DNA of 64,000 nucleotides from assembly GCA_030562195.1 (NCBI GenBank), contig CM060199.1:27362338-27426337 (forward strand), in the 5' to 3' direction. This document shows positions 57,820 through 64,000 of the stretch, one piece after another; positions within the stretch are counted from its first letter, which is position 1, and each line of letters starts with the position of its first letter. The notes beneath the pieces are model-generated. The model made no database searches, was not told the DNA's origin, and was given only the letters and a program-made list of their open reading frames with translations. Source of the DNA: Nipponacmea schrenckii (Eukaryota > Mollusca > Gastropoda > Lottiidae). Position numbers and translations under genes: made by a program.

Positions 57820-58505
57820 ATAAAAGTTCATCCTTAGGTGAATTTGAACAATCACATCAAGTTTCATCAAAATCCATACTATTTTCGATTGATCTGATTT
57901 TAAATAGGGTTCACCCTATGGTTATTACAAACACTCACACCATGTTTCACCTAAATCCATAAACTACCTCTATTGTGTCCACAATAAAAGAAAACAGTTT
58001 TCAAGAACAAGGGCAGTAACTCATACAAAATATTTTAGATTAGTTTGAATGAATTCAGCATCTCTATCGTGTCCACATGAGTCCAAGAACAAAGGCGGAC
58101 ACGTTTTCAAGAACAGGGGCAATAACTCATATTTAATATTTTTCGGAACGGTTCATCCTTGGGTTATGACAAACACTCACCCCAGTTTTTTTTTCAAAAT
58201 CCATCAAGAAACCAGCTCTCTATTGATTCCACACAGAAGTCAAGAACAGGTTCTGATTTTTAGCAGGGTTCATCCTTGACTCACCCCAAGTTTGGTTAAA
58301 ATCCATTAAGAAACCAGTTCTGTATGGTGTCCACAAAGAATTGGAGAACAAAGGCAGACGCTTTTTCAAGAACAAGGGCAATATATATTCAATATTTTTC
58401 GATTGATCTGATTTTCAATAGGGTTCCTTGAGTTATATCAAATACTCACACAAAGTTTCGTCAAAATCCATCAAGAAATTAATTTGGGCGTATAAAAACT
58501 GCTAT
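57820..58505. repeat. Third ~155-bp-type repeat array
   Basis: About four units with 'aagtttcatcaaaatcc', 'gtgtccacaa' and 'ttttcaagaacaagggca', ending 'gggcgtataaaaac'. Same orientation as the other two arrays. Confidence 0.78.
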
Positions 58506-58736
58506 ACATTTTCATATCTGAAAGGCAAAGTGCTCAACAAAATTCTAAATTGTGATCCAATGTCGTCCCATAAAGCAAAAAACTGCTGTACAAATACATA
58601 ATATTAATCCGGACCCTGAAATGTGATGTTGAGTGTTAAAAAGGGACAACAATGATACTCCAAGGAAAATTTATTTTGATTAAAACAAAACAAAAAACAT
58701 TCATTTCAAAGATTTTTTTTAATCTTATTAAAAATT

Positions 58737-59020
58737 TTATAAATACAAATTAGTAAACAGAAATAATATTGTCACCAAAAATTCTACTGTCTCTGTAGGC
58801 CTAGAACAGGGGTCACAATTCATTACTTGTAATACCTTCTCTATTGGATAATCAATTGGGACAATTCTAACATTGACCCCGTGTGAGATTCCAAAGCACA
58901 GACACAGAAGAGTAGGAGTAAAACTCCATTCATTTTGTTTCATTTCTATAGCACAGTCAGTCGTTGTTATCCTTGTAAAATGTTGTTGCTTTGTTCTTTC
59001 TGTAATCACCATTTTTTTCT
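58737..59020 (-). CDS. Possible terminal exon, unrecognised protein
   Basis: On the minus strand the frame follows an acceptor-like TTTTCCAG near 59,020 and runs to a stop at 58,737. It contains T-D-C-A-I-E-M-K-Q-N-E-W, L-L-C-L-C-F-G-I, V-P-I-D-Y-P-I-E-K-V and N-C-D-P-C-S-R. No family is recognised. It lies on the same strand as, and downstream of, the exon-like segment at 60,052-60,150, so it could be the last exon of that gene. Support is only openness, composition and the acceptor; chance is possible. Confidence 0.3.
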
Positions 59021-59049
59021 GGAAAATAATAATTTATTTTATCTCAATT

Positions 59050-59350
59050 AGGTAAACTGATCACTTTAGTATGGTCACAAAGTAACTTAAGAAATTTGAT
59101 CACAGTAATTTGGTCATGAAGTAAATTGATCACAGCGATATGGTCACAAAGGTCATTTTGTCACAAGGTAAATTGATTCAGCAATTTGAACATAAGATCA
59201 AAAAGTATGTTGATCACAATAATTTGGTTACAAAGATAATTGATAACAGTTATTTGGTAAGTTGATTAGAATTATTCGGTTAAAAAAATGAAATTGATGA
59301 CAGTAATTTGGCCACAAGGTTAATTTTCAGTCACATTAGTGTACTTACAT
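59050..59350. repeat. Degenerate ~30-bp minisatellite
   Basis: About ten units of 'ggtcacaaagtaaattgatcacagtaattt' type, with looser relatives at ~59,530-59,720. Confidence 0.75.
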
Positions 59351-60051
59351 GCAGAGATAAGAATAATTAAAGGTTCAGTCAGAATATGGTTACAAGACTC
59401 AAAGTCAATTAGCAGTTTGATACAGTGTCTACAAAATATATCAAAAACAACAAGCACATGGACAAACAGCTAGGAATTATTTTCAGACCTTACTTAATAT
59501 TTGTGAGAATAAGTTACAATAGTATGCATTTGTGATCAGTAAATGACTTACTGTGATGCTCTGATCAAATAATGATGGCCAATGATAAATGAACTTTATG
59601 ACCAAATGATCTGAACTTTTTCACTCTGTAGCCAAAGTACACAATAATTTGCCTGTTGGCGGTTTAACATCGACATAACCAAGAACGATTTAACAGTCCA
59701 TGTGACCGATTTGCTGTCACCAATTTTCTTGTCAGTAACCAAACTTACTTTTGTGTTGTTGAAGAAGCAAACAAACAATAATCACATATCATCTCACTAA
59801 TTTTCTCCCAAAAACATACTGTTGTGTTGTTGATTCTCTTTCCTTGTGAAAGAAAAAAATATATTTAAAATTTGCAAAAAAACCTTATGATGAAAACATA
59901 ATACTCATCAGGACAGCTGGGTTTTTTTTTTTGGCAATTGTCAATATTTTGACTTCAACATATTAGCATGAAAGTAAAAATATGAAGATGAGAGTTTAAT
60001 TTATAACCATAAATCTATCAAAAAATACAATTGTACATAGTAATGATACCT

Positions 60052-60151
60052 TTCTATAATTATTATGAAACTGTCCTTATATTCCCCAACAACATCTTCA
60101 AGAAGGTATCTCCATCTCTCTGTCTGATCCAAATCTTTTAACATTCTCTCT
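60052..60151 (-). CDS. Exon-like segment, open copy of the duplicated exon
   Basis: Acceptor CATTTTAG and donor AGAAAG/GTATCA bound a minus-strand open stretch including L-D-Q-T-E-R-W-R-Y-L-L-E-D-V-V-G-E-Y. The left-arm copy has a damaged frame, so this one may be the functional or less decayed paralogue. Family not recognised. Confidence 0.4.
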
Positions 60152-60590
60152 AAAATGAAAAAAAGTGTGAAATTTGTATAAAAGTTCAACTGAAATAAAT
60201 TCTTTATTTTGCTAAAACAAAAAATATGCATATTTTAGCCATGTCAGGAGCAATAATTCATAAACTGTTAATTTAAGGTTTTGTGCTACAAACCAAACTC
60301 ATTTAAAATCCAATCAATAAGGCATACTAAGTTTGGTCAAGATTTGAATGACAGTTCATGACTGTTACAGCAAATTACCAATGGCCAATGATCCATCTAA
60401 AAATTGTGCATAAATGAAGTAATTAGATGTTGACTTTTTGGTATGTATCGATACCAACATAACATGAGTGACCGCCTTAAACCTAAAATGATATTATATG
60501 ATCCAAATTTAATATTAATTTTTTTTTAAATTCTGTTTGTAAGCATATCTTATTAAAATCAAATTGATTACCGGTACATTTTTTTACCGT

Positions 60591-60645
60591 TATACAAGGT
60601 TTTTCCGATTTCATCCATAGAAGGAGAAGACTGAAACCTTGTATA
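60591..60645. repeat. Perfect 12-bp stem hairpin
   Basis: TATACAAGGTTT and AAACCTTGTATA are separated by 31 bases. It could be the relic of a short inverted-repeat element. Confidence 0.6.
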
Positions 60646-62859
60646 TAATGTTTTTAAAGGGTTTTAAATCTGAGTGATTACTATGCATGTCATTTGCAAA
60701 ATCTGTGCTTTTACAAGATTTCAAGAAGTGAAAATGATCAAATATAGTATACTAGTTTTCAAGTGGTCACCCATGATATATGTTGTTCTATGTTCAAAAT
60801 CCAACCATAATTCTTGTCCGAAGAGTGTAGACAAAGTATAAACATTGATGGACCCCTAAAACTCAATTTAATTGAAATAAGAATGTATATCAAAATGTTT
60901 TATTATTTTTTTTTCGATCCAATTGTAATCTTTGAAATATTTATGCTAATATCGCGTATATTGATGTTTATATCACAGCAAGTCATACAGTGTCCATGTC
61001 TAATTATTGACTATGAATACTTGGATACTGAAACATACTTTCATCTAGTAACTAGATTGCCTCAAACTAAAACTTCTTGTATTTCACTAGTCCAAAGCAA
61101 GTTTCATTATATCATATTAAATCTATTCTCAAACGACAATGTAGTTAAAATATAACAAGGTCCTGTTCAGAGAAAATACAACTCTCATAGTATTATTGTC
61201 TGTTTTTCCGCACCACTACAGATGCACAGCTTTTACAAACCTTAAATACACCAAACCCTGATATATGTGGATGTTCAATCATAACATTGTTGTCACACCA
61301 TTCTTGTCACACCTGTGGTTGCATGAAAGTTATGTTTTACAAGAATTTCAATTGCTCAATTGCAATCTCCAATTGAGTGCGCATCAAAAATTTCAATGTT
61401 ACCATGTCAAAAAACGAAAGAACTAAATGAAGGTTCGATTGCATAACATGTCTCTGTGAGATCGAATTTTTGCATACCAATTTAATTTGGAGATGGCGAC
61501 TGAGCGATTCAAATTCTTTTAATAAAGTCAGGGCATGGGTGGTGTAGGGGGGTTATGGTATGATTGAACTAGGGCCTACATTGGCTAGAAAAACATCCAT
61601 CTTTCCAAATAAATTGAGGTTCGTAGATTCGAGGTAGGCCTAGATCTATATGTTTACAGCCCTGCACCAACGAAGGTGTGGAAAATCCTCAATTTTTGTG
61701 CCTTAGTTTTATCAGACCCTCCACCAGCCCAATAGCTATCACAGCCTGGGAATAGGGTCAGCTGATTTCGGACTAAGTATCAGAGAGGGGAAGTTACCTG
61801 TGTCAAATTTGCCCTACTAAACTATAGTATTTATACTAAGCAAAAAGCATACTGACTCTCAAATGGTCTATTATTTAGACCTCAATTTCACTGTTTAGTA
61901 ACCTAAAAGAAGAGGCTGATCAAATGAAAATAACATACCTGACAGAAATGGTAGAATAAACAGCATTATTATTATAGTTCCTGAATCAGTATGGAATACC
62001 GCTGTCTTTTCTTGTTGTTTCCGTTATCCAGGCGCGATTTTTGGGGTTTATCAATAGGCCTATTATTATTATTTTTCTCCGAGATTTCGGATAAAGCATA
62101 GATATATCCAGTAAAGAATAGACTATAATATACATAGTGCTCTGCTTATTAAGCATTATCATTCGTCATTATTCAACGATTGCATCTAATTCCGAAAAGA
62201 CGGATCGAATTGCCCCAAACTGGGCCTTGACCTTGGGGAGAGTACACGTTTTGATGAATATGACGACTTTGCCGACAAACAAATTATAAATATATGAGTG
62301 TTCGTCTTTGTTTTTTGGTTGGTAATTTCTTTAGATAAACAAAACTAGTTGTTTTCAATCAAAATATTTTTAACTAATTTATTTACAAGAAAAAAAAAAC
62401 CAGTAGATTGTGCTAAAAATAAACACTCATTCATTGGTCAAGAAAATGAAATTCTATTGGCTGATGTTTTAACATAACTTGTCCGTTATTAGTTCACGGG
62501 ACGTACCGTAGGCCTTATACAATAAGGCTAATTCTACTAATTAAACTGTTTTAGTAAAGGCTAATTTTACTGGAACGGGTGAATTCTTAGTCATAATCAA
62601 AGGGAGATGCCATCTCGATAAGCCTGAATGTATATGACGTTACGTCAAGAGTTTCACAGATTATTCCGACCTGACATCACAATCATGGGGCGTAATGACG
62701 ATAGACATATTGAAAAAGCCAGATTTCAAATACATATTGCAAACATACCGATGAAATTTTTTTTTTAAATTTTGCGGATTTGATACTAAAATCGCTTCTA
62801 GTTATAGAAAAACACAAAAAATTGAATATTTAAAATCTTTTCCTATGCCCTTTAAACAG

Positions 62860-63304
62860 TTTGAATATAATTAATAATCCTGACTTTGAAGGCGACGATC
62901 AAAATGATGTTACTTATGAACCAGAATCTGAAATCAGTGAAGAGCATAGCCAAGATTTAGGTATAGTCACCTTAGATGATATTATTGTGGTTGAGGATCC
63001 CAATGATAAAGATGTTGAAGAGAAAAGCTCACCAAGGAAGCGAAAACGAGATCCTTCAAGCTGGAGGGTAAATGTTCGTCATAGAAATAGATTAACTGGA
63101 AAATCTTACGTGACAAGAAAAGGGAAATCTGTAACAGAAAAGAAACCAAATAAGGTTAACTGCGATAAGTACAGGTATCAATGCACAGAAAATTTCCCAG
63201 AAGATGTACGAAATGAAATCTGCAGCTCCTTCTATAACTTGTCAAATGATAAACGACAAAAAGATTTCATCTGCAGAAATATTACAGAACTAAATGTTCA
63301 ATGA
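62860..63304 (+). CDS. N-terminal exon of a transposon-derived-type protein
   Basis: Acceptor TTTAAACAG ends at 62,859; the frame is open to TGA 63,302-63,304. An acidic start (E-P-E-S-E-I-S-E-E) is followed by K-R-K-R-D-P-S-S-W-R-V-N-V-R and Y-V-T-R-K-G-K. Then Cys-containing C-D-K-Y-R-Y-Q-C leads to I-C-S-S-F-Y-N-L-S-N-D-K-R-Q-K-D-F-I. This layout (K-R-x-R-D-P-x-x-W, R-K-G-K, CxxxxxxC, then 'F-Y-x-L') is common to a large family of uncharacterised, probably transposon-derived proteins in insects, cnidarians and molluscs. The continuation is broken. Confidence 0.6.
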
Positions 63305-64000
63305 CGGCGAGGTAAAAAGGATCAAAAGCATCGGTCAAAATCGCTTGTTTATTATTTCCCATTCAATAAAACCAAAAGCGTGTGTGTAAGAAGTTCTTTC
63401 TTGCCACCCTGAGCTTCAGTCAATCTGTAGTTGCTAATGCTACTGCCAATATGGATGCATCTGGTAGCTTTTCAAAGTTTGATTGGCGGCTAAATAAAAG
63501 GCCAGTGTTTGCATTTTGTTAAAGAGCACATAGATTCCTTTCCAAAAGTAGAGTCCCATTTTGCCGGAAACATTCAAAAGCAAATTATCTAAACAGTGAT
63601 CTCTCAGTTAAAAAAATGTACGATCTTTACATCAATGATTTTTGTCCTCGAAGACATATTACAGCAGTAAAGGAGCATAAATACAGGGAAATATTCAACA
63701 CTAATTTCAATTTACGTTTCTTCAAACCAAAGAAAGATCAATGTTCAGTATGCAATGCTTTTTACTGAAGATGAAAAGGCAAAATTACGCCCAAACTGGG
63801 AAGAACATAAATCCAGGGAAAAGGACTCTCTTGATGAAAAAGAAGCTGACAAGCAGAAAGCATTGAAGAATAATACCTATGTATCCATCTCGTTTGACCT
63901 CCTGGCGGTTCTAAATCTTCCACATGCTGGTGATTGTCAAATTTTCTACAAGAGGAAACTCAGCGTCTATAACTTTACAGTTTATAACTCTTCTACATGA
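63305..64000 (+). pseudogene. Decayed continuation of the same protein
   Basis: Family-like blocks appear in shifting frames: K-E-H-I-D-S-F-P-K-V-E-S-H-F, S-V-K-K-M-Y-D-L-Y-I-N-D-F-C, F-F-K-P-K-K-D-Q-C-S-V-C-N, S-F-D-L-L-A-V-L-N-L-P and F-Y-K-R-K-L-S-V-Y-N-F-T. At least four frame changes and several stops separate them. The window ends inside the gene. I recall the C-terminal part being filed as a domain of unknown function in recent databases but cannot confirm it. Confidence 0.6.

Larger units (their letters stand above)
60040..62595 (-). repeat. Right arm of the large inverted duplication
   Basis: Partner of 46,605-49,220 (blocks listed there). One internal block, ~61,295-61,540 versus ~47,838-48,020, matches in the direct rather than the inverted sense. 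Confidence 0.85.

Noticed and set aside
60814..61155. 113-codon + frame in the right arm
   Set aside because: No recognisable motif, no partner in the left arm and no good splice signals.

Overview
This window looks like eukaryotic, AT-rich, repeat-dense genomic DNA from a mollusc, most likely a bivalve. The reasoning is indirect. It contains spliced exons with phase-1 Ig/FN3 architecture, a THAP fragment, BEL/Pao, DIRS, Mag-type Ty3 and LINE remnants, and three arrays of a degenerate ~155-bp repeat ('ccaagtttcatcaaaatccat' type ending in 'gtgggcgtataa') that I associate with molluscan genomes. No bacterial operons, CRISPR arrays, rRNA or tRNA genes were seen.

Layout. 1-5.5 kb: the 3' part of an immunoglobulin-superfamily-like receptor gene on the + strand. 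It has an FN3-like exon, an intron holding ~57 copies of a 56-bp satellite, and three small phase-compatible exons that make a cytoplasmic tail with four Tyr-x-x-hydrophobic motifs. A decayed second copy of the tail exon follows at 5.8 kb. 8.15-9.16 kb: the first two coding exons (signal peptide, one Ig domain) of a second receptor gene in the same orientation, cut off by a 500-N assembly gap. 9.73-25.57 kb: a 15.8-kb codon-periodic repeat tract with one frame free of stops for 5,279 codons. It switches from Arg/Gly/Gln-rich (basic) to Asp/Gly/Glu/Asn-rich (acidic) at about 12.5 kb.

26.4-37.2 kb: a nested transposon. A minus-strand BEL/Pao LTR retrotransposon (26,863-36,884, 5-bp target duplication TGCCG) sits inside a ~155-bp repeat array. 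It is itself split by a 2.8-kb terminal-inverted-repeat DNA element (27,903-30,710, duplication GCA) and by a DIRS-like tyrosine-recombinase retrotransposon (about 31.7-35.6 kb). 37.2-43.8 kb: SINE-like repeat with an internal palindrome, repeat arrays, a LINE 3' remnant, a decayed Mag-like Ty3 gag-protease, and a 469-bp TTAA-flanked MITE.

44.2-64 kb: a THAP-domain start, a RecQ/DEAD-like helicase fragment, and a large imperfect inverted duplication (46.6-49.2 versus 60.0-62.6 kb) whose arms carry matching exon-like segments. The loop holds three copies of an unrecognised ~1.4-kb non-coding element, one nested inside another. The window ends in a decayed transposon-type gene (62.86-64.0 kb).

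Few features work together as a pathway. The main biology is a tandem Ig/FN3 receptor family beside an extraordinary low-complexity reading frame, followed by layered mobile elements whose junctions allow their order of insertion to be read.
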